DNA of 21,310 bases, taken from an uncultured Bacilli bacterium (lineage in GTDB: Bacteria; Bacillota_I; Bacilli_A; RFN20; CAG-826). The position numbers and the translations under genes are program-made. Below, piece after piece: positions 7,779 through 16,990 of the stretch; position 1 is the stretch's first letter; the number at the start of each line of letters is the position of its first letter. The notes below the pieces were generated by a model that ran no database searches, had not been told where the DNA came from, and saw only the letters and a program-made list of their open reading frames with translations. The stretch covers positions 1 through 21,310 of the forward strand of contig CAKPJO010000012.1 in assembly GCA_934162685.1 (NCBI GenBank), given 5' to 3'.

Positions 7779-10700
7779 ATATATCACCAATTTCAGTCTT
7801 TCGTTTCATTTCTCTATAACTTGCCAATTTTTTTTCATACTCTTTAATTATTTCAGCATTCTTATCAGATTTTGCTTTTTCTTGCTTTAATTCATCTGAC
7901 AATTTTTTTATTTCTACTGATAAATTCATTATATATTCAACTAACATTTCTTTAATACTAGGATCAATAACTGCTGCTGCAACTATATATTTATATAATT
8001 TTTCATTTAATACTTTTTTATTTCTTACATCACCAGGGATTTCATCTAAGACAAAATCTCTTCTATCAAATTGGAATGATAATGCCCTTCTTGCAATATA
8101 TACACATTCTAAGTCTTGATCACTTCTGTTATACATATGAGTTGAAGCATAAATTGAAACTCTACGAGGATCATATGTTCCATTAATATCATAACCAGTT
8201 AATGAATAATTAGTGCCTGTAACAATATTAATACCATCAGCCCTAAAATAATTTTCATCATAATCTAATTTTGTAGTAGTATGCATACCATCTTGATTAA
8301 ACCCATGACAATCTATTCCTTCTGAACTAAATTTTCTATCGGTTTTATGTCTTGTTCCGTCTGGCTGTAATTCATAATAATAACCATCTCTATCGAAATA
8401 ATTTAAATCATATTGTCTATTAGTTTTTGAATATTCTCCATTTGGTTGTAATTCATAATAATAGCCATCTACATCAAAATGTTTTTGGTCATATGGTGTA
8501 TTATCTCCATTTAAAGTGAATAAACCATCTATATTGAAACCTCTTGCATCTTCTCTAGTCGTTCCATCTGCAGGTTTTCCATCTATTGTTAATCCATAAT
8601 AATGTTCATCTCTTGCAAAACCTCTAGGATTAGTAGTTTTATTAGACGATTTTTCATTTCTTGTTCCATCAGGCAATAATTCATGGTAATAGCCTTCTCT
8701 ATCAAATCCATGTGGATCAGTTTTTCCAGAAATATTTCCATGTTCATCATGATAATTTCCTGCAATATCAAATGAACAAGGTCTTTGCTCAGGAATAATT
8801 CCTAAATGTTCATAATCGTGATAATCTTTTTGAGTAAATCCAAATCTATCAATTGTTGCACCACTATTTAATCGTCCTTCAATATTAAAACCATGTGGAT
8901 CAGTTGTAGTTTTTTCTCCATCTACTAGCTCACAGTAATAGCCTTCTCTATCAAATCCATAAGGATTAAATTTACTATCTGTTACAACAAATTTTCCATC
9001 AACCATTTCGCAATAAAAACCTCTAAAATTAAATCCATGTTCATCAGTTTGTCTTGCAGGTGATGTCTTAGTTCTTTCACTAGAAAGGTTTCTAGAACCA
9101 CCACTTCTATAAGTTATTTTTGGTAATTCATAATAAATCCCATTTACATCAAATCCATATTTATCATATGGTAATGGATTCTTATATAAAAGTTCTTTTG
9201 TAGTATTGTTTATAAATACATCATAATGTGTTCCAGAAAGATCAAATCCTCTTGCATCCACTTTTCTATTAGTTTTAACTCTCGTATAAGTTCCATCTTC
9301 TTTTTGAACTCTTTTATAGTAATATCCATCTCTTGATAAAAATCTATTGTTAAATGGTCTTTGTGAAGTTGATCCATCAGATAATTGAAAATCAAACAAT
9401 CCATCTCTATCAAATCCATTTTTATCTTTTTTGGAGTCAGTATCACCATAACATCCTGCTTGAGTAAATCCATATGCATCAAATCTAGAATCACGATCGT
9501 CTATTTTACATATTCCACATTCATTAAAACCATGTGGATCAATTTTAGATTGAGTTGGTCTTTCATCTCTTGTTCTATCAGGCAATAATTCATGGTAATA
9601 GCCATCTACATCAAATCCAAATTTTGAAATTCTTGATGGAGGGTCTAATTTAACAAATTTTCTTTTTATATATTCATAGCAAAAACCTTCTTGGTCAAAA
9701 GCCATATATCTAACTTTTCTTGAAGAATAATTACTACTACTAATTGTATATTTGATTATTAGTCCTTGATAATTAGCACCATTACTATTTGTTAAACTAT
9801 CAGTTTTTCTTCTTGAACCATCTGGTTGTAATTCATAATAATAGCCATCTAAATCATAAAAGTTATCATCATATTTTCTATCGGTTTTATGTCTTGTTCC
9901 GTCTGGCTGTAATTCATAGTAATAGCCATATGCATCTAAAAATCTCTCATTGTACTTATTATTAGACTTAATACGATTTCCATTTTCGTCCAATATGTAA
10001 TAATAGCCATCTCTATCGAAATAATTTAAATCATAAGGTAACTCTGTATAGAATTTAGAATATTGATTAGTTTTACCACTTGGATTATAATATGTTACAT
10101 TTTCAAAAGTTCTAGTAACCCCATCTGAATACTCTAATATTTTGGTCTTATATGCTATGCTTTCACCATTTGCACAATAAATACCATCTCTATCAAATCC
10201 TCTTTCATCAAATACACCGTTTGTCTTAACATATTCTTTTGTTATCTTATTGTATTTATAATAAATGCCATCAATGTCATATCCATGTGGATCAATTTTA
10301 CCTAAGTTTTTATATGTTCCATCTGGTTGTAATTCATAATAATCGCCTTTAATATCAAAACCATAAGGATTAAATTTACTATCTGTCTTAACATGTTCTC
10401 CACCATCAGTTAATTCATAATAATAGCCATCTCTACCAAAATTATATTTATTAAAGAAACCATCTTCTGATGAGAAATTTTGTTCATTTAATCCATCAAT
10501 ATTTAATCCATTTGGATCAAAATATGTACTTGTATATATGTTCAAATTCAGGAATTTACTTGGTCCATGTACTATAAATCCATTTGAGTCTATAATATCA
10601 ATATTTTTAAATCCTTCATAAATATTACATGGTTCAAAAATTCCCATTTTTCTTAAAGTACTTATATCATAATCTAAAAATACAGGATTTTTTTTGTAAA

Positions 10701-13700
10701 ATTGCTTCTTTGCCTCATTATATTCTTTACCTAATTCATATCCTATTTCTACACTAATTTCCTCTTTTATTAATTTTAAAATATCTTCAGGTATCTTTGA
10801 ATAAACATTTTGTAAAATGCATCCTATTGGTATATTTTCATTATTAATATCAACATCATATTCAGCCATTACATCTAATATATTCAAAGTATCAATTAAC
10901 CTTAATTGTTTGCTCTTTGCAGAAGTGTCAGTTGTAATATTTGACGCTTGTCTAAATAAATCAACAAATTCTTTTTGCTCTCCTTTTAACTTAAATGTTG
11001 CAAATTGTTGAATATCATGTTCTTTCGGATCAATAGTTCTTTCTGGTATTTCTATATTCCATAAATCTATACTCATACCAACTTTAACTATTTCTTCTAT
11101 TTCATATATTTCTGTATCAGTTAAATTAGCATTATATGAGGGATTGTCTAAATATTTAAAATATTTCTTTTGTATTCTTTTTAAAGTAATCGCTTTTCTT
11201 GCTTCGTCTATTGACTCACTATTTATATCTGGATATCTGAAATGCTTATTAATCCATTCTTTTATCAAATATAATTTTTGTAAATCTGATGTAACTGTAT
11301 GTCTATTTACTTGTCTATCCATATTTTGTTCTAAATAGTTGTTATAAACATCAAATATTACAGGAAATTCAGATGGCTCTAATTCATAATTTGGATCTAA
11401 TGAATAAATACATCTTCCTATTTGTTGATAATATAATATTTTATTTCCTGCACCTAGAGGTCTCAGCATTATTATGCCATCTATACCATCTACATGAACA
11501 CCTTCGTTTAACATATTAATGGCAAATATTAATTTTAAATGTTCACTATCATTTTCAAAACGACTAATGGCAGTAGCATTCTCTGATTTAGATTTTCTAT
11601 TACTTAATAAATATTCAATTTCTGGATTAGGATCTATTTCTTTAAAATACTCCTTAACTTTTTCTATTTGCTCTAAAATATATTCTTCTGTTGGAATTTG
11701 ACTATTGAAGTTTGTTGGCAAAAACACAATATATCTACCATTTAATGGTTTATGATTTTTTTCAAAACCTTCCTTTATGATATTTGCCATTCCTTTTGTC
11801 TGTGAAACTTCTATGATTTTTCTCATATCATCATATATTTTTTTTAATTCTTCTTTTTTATATGGATTTGTTTCACTTTCATACATTCTTTTTACTTCTT
11901 TATATTGTTCACTATTTTCTAATGAATAATCAAATGTGACAATATTTGGTGTTACAACAATACCTTCTTGCATTGCATCAACAAGATACATTTCAGCAGC
12001 CATATATTTTTTCTTTTTAATTTCTTCTTCTGAATATGCACCACTAAACTCTGCAAGTTTTTCAACCATATTTTGATTATCTACATCACGAATTGGTGTA
12101 GCTGTTATACCTAAAATTTTAGCATTAGGATTATTTTTAATTAAAACTTTTATCTTTTCATTCCATTCTTGTGCGCCAGTTCTATGAACTTCATCTAATA
12201 CTATTAAACCTGCATTTCTTGTTTTAAAAAATTCTTCCTCTTTTGTTGTTAATCCTTGGTAACAATACATATTTAATTGTGGAAATGCTGCCTTAATCAT
12301 TTCTTCAATATCACTTTGAAAAATAAAACCATCTGGTATTCTATCTGAATGTTCTAGATAATATGATTCCTGAGATTCAGGTATTACACTAATATTTAGA
12401 ACATGCTTTAAAATATGTTTTTGTAGTTGTCTTAATATTTCTCTATTTGGAGCATAATATATAATATTTTGGTCCTTATATTTTAACATTTCTGTTATTG
12501 CAACAAATGATTTTCCTGCTCCAGTAGGCAAAACAACTCCTGCAAAATTTTTTGTTTCAAATATTTCGTCTGCCCTATCAACTGCCAATTGTTGATAATC
12601 TCTCAAATTAATATTTGATGTAGGTACATGATTGTTATTATCTCTTATTCCTAACAAATAATCTAAACGAAGTGCAGAAACATTTGAATTAACATTTTCT
12701 AAATTATTTAAAATAATTTCTTTAAAGTTTTCACTATTTGATAAATCTATAAAATTTTGACCTTGATAACCATTATTTAATAATAAATTAAAAATAATAC
12801 CAGAAATATTTGCAGGTTGTAATCCTATTTCACTTAAAGAGTCAAACATATTAATACAATTTGCTTTTTCTAAATACGATAATATTTTATTTTTTTCGTC
12901 TAAACTTAAAGTCTTTTGTAAATAACTTGCATTATATATTTCATCTAGATTTAAATAATCTAATATTGTTTCGGCATAATAACGATTCAAACTTATATCA
13001 TCATTTGAATGACTCAACAAATCGCAAAGCAATCTTTCATTATCTTGACCATTATTTTGAATAAATCTTACTTTTTCATCATCAGTTAATGAATTAATAT
13101 AATTTAAAATGGCATCTTGTTCATTAACTGAAAAGATTTGTTCTCTATCTTCATTTATACTTAAGCAAACTGAATCACTTAATCTTAAACCAAGTTGTAA
13201 ATTGCGGGATATAAATGAAGGATTAATAATGTAACATTTTTCTTTTATTTCATCAATTAATTCATTTAATTCTGAATCATTAGCTATTTCTTTTAATAAG
13301 CCACACAAATCACTCGTTCTTAATTTTGAATTAGCAACATCTTGACTAAATTGTAATGATTTATATGCTTTTATATATGGAATCTTTCCAACTGTTAATT
13401 CATATATATCAGAAATTTTTACATTGTTATTAGCATTTATATAATCTCTTATATTTGTATTAAATTGTCCATACCTTCCATTTTCTAAATTTAAATTATC
13501 TCTGGCACACTTAATTACTTTTAATTCAAGTTTTCTTATTTTTTCTTGATCTAATCCCATACTTGATGCTTGTTGTAACAATGAAAATAAATCAATAGTT
13601 GTTGGTGATATAAAAGCAAAATTTTCAGTAATATCCTTATAATGAAGAACTTCTGATGATGTAAAAGCAAACTTTACTGATTCTAGTAATAATCTATTAC

Positions 13701-14364
13701 TACACCTAGATAATAATCTTCTATTAACTACATCCAATTCTGCAATAATTTTATTTTTTTCTAAATTTTGTTCTTTATTTAATGTATAAAAATCATAAAA
13801 CTTACTCTGATTGAAATTGTAAGTATTAGAAGGTAAATCAGAATACTGTTTAAGAATATTAAATAATTCATCATTTGTTTTTGCATTCTTTATTAAATCT
13901 ATATATCTTACTTTTTCATCATCTAAATAATGATCATCAATTAATTTTTGTATCCTAGTTTGTATTTCCTCAATTAAAAATTTACCTGATATGTAAAATT
14001 CCCCGTTATTAATTTTTTCTTTTGGAACTGCTACTATTGCATACTGATTATGATAATCTGCACGACCATAAGTTGACACAACATTTGCATTTGTTGATAA
14101 TGAAATGCAATTTGTATCTCGTCTATGTCTCCATTTAACATGGTCATGTACTTCTTCTAATGATATTTCATCATCTTGTTTGTATAATGGAACATCTTGA
14201 AATCTTTCTAGGTCAGTTCTAATTCTTTTTACAATACCATCTTCTAATGTGATACCATTTGTGATATCACTATAATCACCATTATTTAATGCTCTAAAAA
14301 AATAATAATAGTTATCATCTTGAATAATATTAAATTGATTTATATCAAATATTTTATCTAACAT
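7762..14364 (-). CDS. Giant protein: ART-like domain, SF2 helicase and about 29 tyrosine-rich repeats
   Basis: 2200 residues from ATG 14364, with AGAGGTGA upstream. (1) Residues about 15-140: 'YYYFFRALNNGDY', 'TNCISLSTNANVVSTYG' and 'GKFLIEEIQTR'. The order Arg24, Ser88-Leu-Ser90, Glu132/133 fits the R-S-E layout of ADP-ribosyltransferase-like folds (putative). (2) 150-580: helical linker, unassigned. (3) 587-1010: complete SF2 DEAD/DEAH-type ATPase with Walker A PTGAGKS (613-619), DEVH (724-727), TAT (754-756), NEGVHVDG (953-960) and QQIGR (980-984). (4) About 1300-2065: about 29 units of 18-40 residues, consensus GFDxDGYYYELxPDGTRxKTD. (5) 2100-2190: charged coiled coil. The motor probably translocates on nucleic acid. 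The ART-like part could modify a target or bind NAD or RNA ends, and the repeats may act as a binding surface. It is downstream of sigma-like and transglutaminase-like genes. Function as a defence effector is inference. Confidence 0.9.
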   Translation of the reverse strand: MLDKIFDINQFNIIQDDNYYYFFRALNNGDYSDITNGITLEDGIVKRIRTDLERFQDVPLYKQDDEISLEEVHDHVKWRHRRDTNCISLSTNANVVSTYGRADYHNQYAIVAVPKEKINNGEFYISGKFLIEEIQTRIQKLIDDHYLDDEKVRYIDLIKNAKTNDELFNILKQYSDLPSNTYNFNQSKFYDFYTLNKEQNLEKNKIIAELDVVNRRLLSRCSNRLLLESVKFAFTSSEVLHYKDITENFAFISPTTIDLFSLLQQASSMGLDQEKIRKLELKVIKCARDNLNLENGRYGQFNTNIRDYINANNNVKISDIYELTVGKIPYIKAYKSLQFSQDVANSKLRTSDLCGLLKEIANDSELNELIDEIKEKCYIINPSFISRNLQLGLRLSDSVCLSINEDREQIFSVNEQDAILNYINSLTDDEKVRFIQNNGQDNERLLCDLLSHSNDDISLNRYYAETILDYLNLDEIYNASYLQKTLSLDEKNKILSYLEKANCINMFDSLSEIGLQPANISGIIFNLLLNNGYQGQNFIDLSNSENFKEIILNNLENVNSNVSALRLDYLLGIRDNNNHVPTSNINLRDYQQLAVDRADEIFETKNFAGVVLPTGAGKSFVAITEMLKYKDQNIIYYAPNREILRQLQKHILKHVLNISVIPESQESYYLEHSDRIPDGFIFQSDIEEMIKAAFPQLNMYCYQGLTTKEEEFFKTRNAGLIVLDEVHRTGAQEWNEKIKVLIKNNPNAKILGITATPIRDVDNQNMVEKLAEFSGAYSEEEIKKKKYMAAEMYLVDAMQEGIVVTPNIVTFDYSLENSEQYKEVKRMYESETNPYKKEELKKIYDDMRKIIEVSQTKGMANIIKEGFEKNHKPLNGRYIVFLPTNFNSQIPTEEYILEQIEKVKEYFKEIDPNPEIEYLLSNRKSKSENATAISRFENDSEHLKLIFAINMLNEGVHVDGIDGIIMLRPLGAGNKILYYQQIGRCIYSLDPNYELEPSEFPVIFDVYNNYLEQNMDRQVNRHTVTSDLQKLYLIKEWINKHFRYPDINSESIDEARKAITLKRIQKKYFKYLDNPSYNANLTDTEIYEIEEIVKVGMSIDLWNIEIPERTIDPKEHDIQQFATFKLKGEQKEFVDLFRQASNITTDTSAKSKQLRLIDTLNILDVMAEYDVDINNENIPIGCILQNVYSKIPEDILKLIKEEISVEIGYELGKEYNEAKKQFYKKNPVFLDYDISTLRKMGIFEPCNIYEGFKNIDIIDSNGFIVHGPSKFLNLNIYTSTYFDPNGLNIDGLNEQNFSSEDGFFNKYNFGRDGYYYELTDGGEHVKTDSKFNPYGFDIKGDYYELQPDGTYKNLGKIDPHGYDIDGIYYKYNKITKEYVKTNGVFDERGFDRDGIYCANGESIAYKTKILEYSDGVTRTFENVTYYNPSGKTNQYSKFYTELPYDLNYFDRDGYYYILDENGNRIKSNNKYNERFLDAYGYYYELQPDGTRHKTDRKYDDNFYDLDGYYYELQPDGSRRKTDSLTNSNGANYQGLIIKYTISSSNYSSRKVRYMAFDQEGFCYEYIKRKFVKLDPPSRISKFGFDVDGYYHELLPDRTRDERPTQSKIDPHGFNECGICKIDDRDSRFDAYGFTQAGCYGDTDSKKDKNGFDRDGLFDFQLSDGSTSQRPFNNRFLSRDGYYYKRVQKEDGTYTRVKTNRKVDARGFDLSGTHYDVFINNTTKELLYKNPLPYDKYGFDVNGIYYELPKITYRSGGSRNLSSERTKTSPARQTDEHGFNFRGFYCEMVDGKFVVTDSKFNPYGFDREGYYCELVDGEKTTTDPHGFNIEGRLNSGATIDRFGFTQKDYHDYEHLGIIPEQRPCSFDIAGNYHDEHGNISGKTDPHGFDREGYYHELLPDGTRNEKSSNKTTNPRGFARDEHYYGLTIDGKPADGTTREDARGFNIDGLFTLNGDNTPYDQKHFDVDGYYYELQPNGEYSKTNRQYDLNYFDRDGYYYELQPDGTRHKTDRKFSSEGIDCHGFNQDGMHTTTKLDYDENYFRADGINIVTGTNYSLTGYDINGTYDPRRVSIYASTHMYNRSDQDLECVYIARRALSFQFDRRDFVLDEIPGDVRNKKVLNEKLYKYIVAAAVIDPSIKEMLVEYIMNLSVEIKKLSDELKQEKAKSDKNAEIIKEYEKKLASYREMKRKTEIGDIYGRNI
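8190..10460 (-). repeat. About 29 degenerate in-frame repeats within the giant gene
   Basis: The units are 54-120 bp long and encode variants of (H/Y)GFDxxGYYYELxPDGTxxKTDxKxxP. Most keep the Gly before the aromatic run, the Asp of 'PDG' and a D-P or D-D before the next 'GF'. Some units are nearly identical at DNA level: 45 bp are identical between 8332-8376 and 9874-9918, and 29 bp between 8384-8412 and 10007-10035. Others have lost most of the consensus (for example those encoding 'NGANYQGLIIKY' or 'GFTQAGCYGD'). This is a protein-coding repeat array with recent internal copying, not a CRISPR array. Confidence 0.9.
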
Positions 14365-14404
14365 TCTTATTCACCTCTTGATATATGAACTAATATATTT
14401 TCTC

Positions 14405-14432
14405 ATGATAACTATAACATATTATTGTTCAA
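14405..14432 (-). promoter_or_regulatory. Possible weak promoter for the giant gene
   Basis: On the minus strand TTGAAC (14432-14427) is followed after 16 nt by TATCAT (14410-14405). This lies between the hairpin at 14452-14480 and the ATG at 14364. The match to sigma-A boxes is partial and the region is AT-rich, so chance occurrence is a real possibility. It would allow the giant gene to be made separately from the transglutaminase gene. Confidence 0.3.
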
Positions 14433-14451
14433 AATTATACCTAATTACATC

Positions 14452-14480
14452 AAAAAAAGAGAATTACCTTCCCTTTTTTT
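14452..14480 (-). terminator. Hairpin overlapping the transglutaminase stop codon
   Basis: On the minus strand AAAAAAAGGGAA (14480-14469) pairs with TTCTCTTTTTTT (14463-14452): 12 bp with one G-U pair and a 5-nt loop that contains part of the TAA stop. The U run forms the 3' arm. It probably ends or reduces transcription between the transglutaminase gene and the giant gene. Because it uses the last codons (KKGR-stop) of the upstream gene, translating ribosomes would open it, so translation and termination could be linked. Confidence 0.55.
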
Positions 14481-15957
14481 CTAATACCTTTTGTAAAACT
14501 TTTACTACTCTTACTCTTTCAACATCTTGAAATAATCCTGTTTTATGTCCATAATTTTTAAAATTATCAATAGGATCAACTTCTACTTTTTCTCCAAGAA
14601 TAATTTGCATCATTTTTTGTCTTGCGTCTAAATGCTTATCTGCAAATTTCCAATTTGATCTCATACAAGTTTTATACATATCCTCTAATGAATATGGATA
14701 CCATTCTGGATTTTGATAATATTCAATTTTTCTAACATTATTAAATATTTTCAACATTGTTTCAGCAGTTAATTCTTTATTGAATTTACTAAATACTAAT
14801 TCAAATTTATCTAAAAATTCTTTTGTATCAAATTGTCCATACATTGGTGCCATTGGCATAACATTAATTGGATTAATTAATGGAGAATGAGTTATTAAAC
14901 CTGACATATAATTCAAAGATTTTGTATATGGCATTAATCTTTCATACTTTCCTTCTTCAACTATCTTTTTGATTTTTTTATCCATATCTATTGAATATAT
15001 TGGAAAGAAACTATCCTCAAAATCAAAATTTTTATCATCGTCCATAAATTTTCTAGTTTTTGCAAAATATGTATATCTATATAAATATTCATTAGTTTCA
15101 TTTTTTCTTTTACTATTCCATGTTGGATCAAAGTAATAAACTCCATCAATATCATATTTATCATCCTGAACATAGATAATATTTCTTGCATGACCACTTT
15201 TTGGATTATCTTTTTCAATTAAGTGAACTACCAAGTTTTTAATTCCAATATAATGTAAAAGTACATGAAATATATTTGCATATCCTGCGCATACTATCTT
15301 ATCGCCAAACATTACTTCTGATAAATCTCTTGATTTAAAACAAGATTCATCTTCATTTTCAAATGTATATACTCTATTTCTAACCTGATCAAATACATAC
15401 ATTATTGTTTCCATTTGAGATAAACCTAATTGTTTTATTTCATCTGCTTGATTTTTTATTGCACTCATTGTTTTATAACAATCCATTAAACTTACATAAT
15501 TAGTATTGCCTTTTAATGATACATATATTTTATCTGTCATATCTTCATATTCATTCATTAATTCCATTAATCTATCATAATCAGTAATATCTAGCATTTC
15601 ACTGATAGCAATTTTTTTTGTTAAAATTAAAGGGTTCTTTCTAATAAAGTCCACATTATCTTGCTCTTCAAATGATAATTTAATGAACTCTACACTATCT
15701 AGAAGATTATCAAAATTTCGAGTAATATATTCCTTTTCTTTGACCATATCCTCATTTGTTTCTCCATCTAAAGCCCAAAACTCTTCTAAACAATTCATAC
15801 AATAATCAAATGATTTCCTATTTTTTAATTGTTTTTCTAATGTACACTCATCATCAACATAAATGTTCATACAAAAATCTTGTGCTGCGGATGTATTTAT
15901 TTCAAATTCATTTTCTTCACTAAAGACATTATCTACTAATGCTAATTCACCTTTCAT
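14464..15957 (-). CDS. Transglutaminase-like (papain-fold) protein
   Basis: 497 residues from ATG 15957, overlapping the sigma-like gene by 4 nt (ATGA). A helical N-terminal half of about 175 residues precedes a transglutaminase-core region with Cys223 in 'DKIVCAGYANIFHVLL', His256 in 'SGHARNIIYV' and Asp277 in 'GVYYFDPTW'. This order and spacing are those of the Cys-His-Asp triad of the transglutaminase/protease superfamily. 'LSEVMFG' before the Cys and 'DPTW' after the Asp are hallmark contexts. Bacterial members act as proteases, amidases, deamidases or cross-linkers; which applies here cannot be read. The C-terminal 180 residues are unassigned. No signal peptide is seen, so it is cytosolic, which argues against a cell-wall role. 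Coupling to the sigma-like gene and position before the giant ART-helicase gene suggest one functional unit. Confidence 0.85.
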   Translation of the reverse strand: MKGELALVDNVFSEENEFEINTSAAQDFCMNIYVDDECTLEKQLKNRKSFDYCMNCLEEFWALDGETNEDMVKEKEYITRNFDNLLDSVEFIKLSFEEQDNVDFIRKNPLILTKKIAISEMLDITDYDRLMELMNEYEDMTDKIYVSLKGNTNYVSLMDCYKTMSAIKNQADEIKQLGLSQMETIMYVFDQVRNRVYTFENEDESCFKSRDLSEVMFGDKIVCAGYANIFHVLLHYIGIKNLVVHLIEKDNPKSGHARNIIYVQDDKYDIDGVYYFDPTWNSKRKNETNEYLYRYTYFAKTRKFMDDDKNFDFEDSFFPIYSIDMDKKIKKIVEEGKYERLMPYTKSLNYMSGLITHSPLINPINVMPMAPMYGQFDTKEFLDKFELVFSKFNKELTAETMLKIFNNVRKIEYYQNPEWYPYSLEDMYKTCMRSNWKFADKHLDARQKMMQIILGEKVEVDPIDNFKNYGHKTGLFQDVERVRVVKVLQKVLEKKGR

Positions 15958-16898
15958 TTTTTATCCTCCTGCTTGGTATATTTTTTTATTTTTTTAGAAG
16001 TTCTTAAATTCCTTAATGCTTTTGCATCCATTTGTCTTATTTGCTCTCTTGAAACATTGAATTGATCTGCTATTTCATCTAAATTTTTTGGTTCATCACC
16101 ATCTAAACCATATCTTAAATGAATAACTTTCTTTTTTCTATCATCAATTATCACATCATCAACATCACTAATAAAATTTTCATACATAACACTATCTAAT
16201 ATGCCATCTTCCATATCAGGAGCGACTACATCATTTGATATATTCTCAAATAATCCATTATTTATAAATAACCTAATATAATCTCCAATTTTATTCTTTG
16301 TTATTTCCAAATCTTCTATTTTATCAAAGTTCAAATTGTTATACATATTTTCAAGTATTATCATTAAAATACTATCACTTTGACAATATGATACTCTTTG
16401 CCAATAATACCTTTTTTCTTGATAAAAGGCATTCATCAAATCATCAAAATTAAATTCTTTACCAGTATTTTTTAATTTTATAAATGCATAAAACAGGTCA
16501 ATAATATGTTCAGTTGTAATACCAAATTGTTCATTAACTATCATTTCATTTCCTACTAAATTTTTATATACATCATTGAAGAAAGTAGGAGTAAATAGAA
16601 GCGAATATCTATCAACATTCAATAATTCTCCATTTTTAATTTTCCTAATCCATATTTCAGTAAATGCACTTTGGATATCATCTATATCAAATTGTGAACC
16701 TTGCAAAATACCTAAATCATTTCTTTCAATATAATTATAAATAACGTACAAGGTACCTAATATTACCTTGTCAATATATAATTTTTTTAATTGCTCATCA
16801 GAAGAATTAATTGCTTTTATATATAATTCTTTTGCTTCATCAATTTTTAATTTATCAAAAGATTCAATTTGCTCTTTCCAACTTTTTATCCTTTCCAT
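15954..16898 (-). CDS. Sigma-70-family-like regulator with C-terminal region 4
   Basis: 314 residues from ATG 16898 behind GGGGGC. The C-terminal about 60 residues (about 250-305) are a clear sigma region 4: 'KKVIHLRYGLDGDEPKNLDEIADQFNVSREQIRQMDAKALRNLR', a helix-turn-helix that in housekeeping sigma factors binds the -35 box. The N-terminal part contains 'FDIDDIQSAFTEIWIRKI', which resembles the region 2 helix 'D-l-x-Q-e-g-x-x-a-l-w'. The middle (about 100-240) does not match region 3 in any way I recognise. It may be an alternative sigma factor that directs transcription of the element's own promoters, or a region-4 DNA-binding regulator. It is preceded by a consensus promoter and a leader with a terminator hairpin. 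It is translationally coupled to the transglutaminase-like gene. Confidence 0.85.
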   Translation of the reverse strand: MERIKSWKEQIESFDKLKIDEAKELYIKAINSSDEQLKKLYIDKVILGTLYVIYNYIERNDLGILQGSQFDIDDIQSAFTEIWIRKIKNGELLNVDRYSLLFTPTFFNDVYKNLVGNEMIVNEQFGITTEHIIDLFYAFIKLKNTGKEFNFDDLMNAFYQEKRYYWQRVSYCQSDSILMIILENMYNNLNFDKIEDLEITKNKIGDYIRLFINNGLFENISNDVVAPDMEDGILDSVMYENFISDVDDVIIDDRKKKVIHLRYGLDGDEPKNLDEIADQFNVSREQIRQMDAKALRNLRTSKKIKKYTKQEDKK

Positions 16899-16910
16899 AT
16901 TATAGCCCCC

Positions 16911-16941
16911 AAAAAAATCTCATTGTTCATACAATGAGATT
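16911..16941 (-). terminator. Intrinsic terminator in the leader of the sigma-like gene
   Basis: AATCTCATTGT (16916-16926) and ACAATGAGATT (16931-16941) form an 11-bp perfect stem with a 4-nt loop. On the minus strand it is followed directly by a U run (16917-16911). It lies only about 13 nt before the sigma-like ATG and downstream of the promoter at 16991-17019. It is therefore in the transcript leader, as in attenuation systems, rather than simply closing the upstream gene. Confidence 0.85.
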
Positions 16942-16947
16942 ATATAA

Positions 16948-16971
16948 CTAGATAATTATTGCAACCACCAT
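16948..16971 (-). CDS. Candidate 7-codon leader peptide (MVVAIII)
   Basis: ATG 16971-16969 opens a frame reading Met-Val-Val-Ala-Ile-Ile-Ile then TAG. It begins about 13 nt after the predicted transcription start and ends 6 nt before the terminator stem. Its size, branched-chain residues and place between a strong promoter and a terminator fit a ribosome-sensing attenuator. There is no clear ribosome site, and very short ORFs occur by chance, so this is only a candidate. Confidence 0.35.
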   Translation of the reverse strand: MVVAIII

Positions 16972-16990
16972 TGCTCAACAAATGCTTGAT

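Noticed and set aside
8190..10460. Repeat array that could look like a CRISPR or tandem satellite
   Set aside because: The periodicity follows codons of one long open frame, units vary in length by multiples of three, and there are no unique spacers of constant size.
8589..13064. Several plus- and minus-strand ORFs of 60-94 codons inside the giant gene
   Set aside because: They are shadows of the repeat and helicase coding sequence in other frames, with low-complexity Ile/Ser/Phe- or Met/Leu/Ile-rich translations and no ribosome sites.
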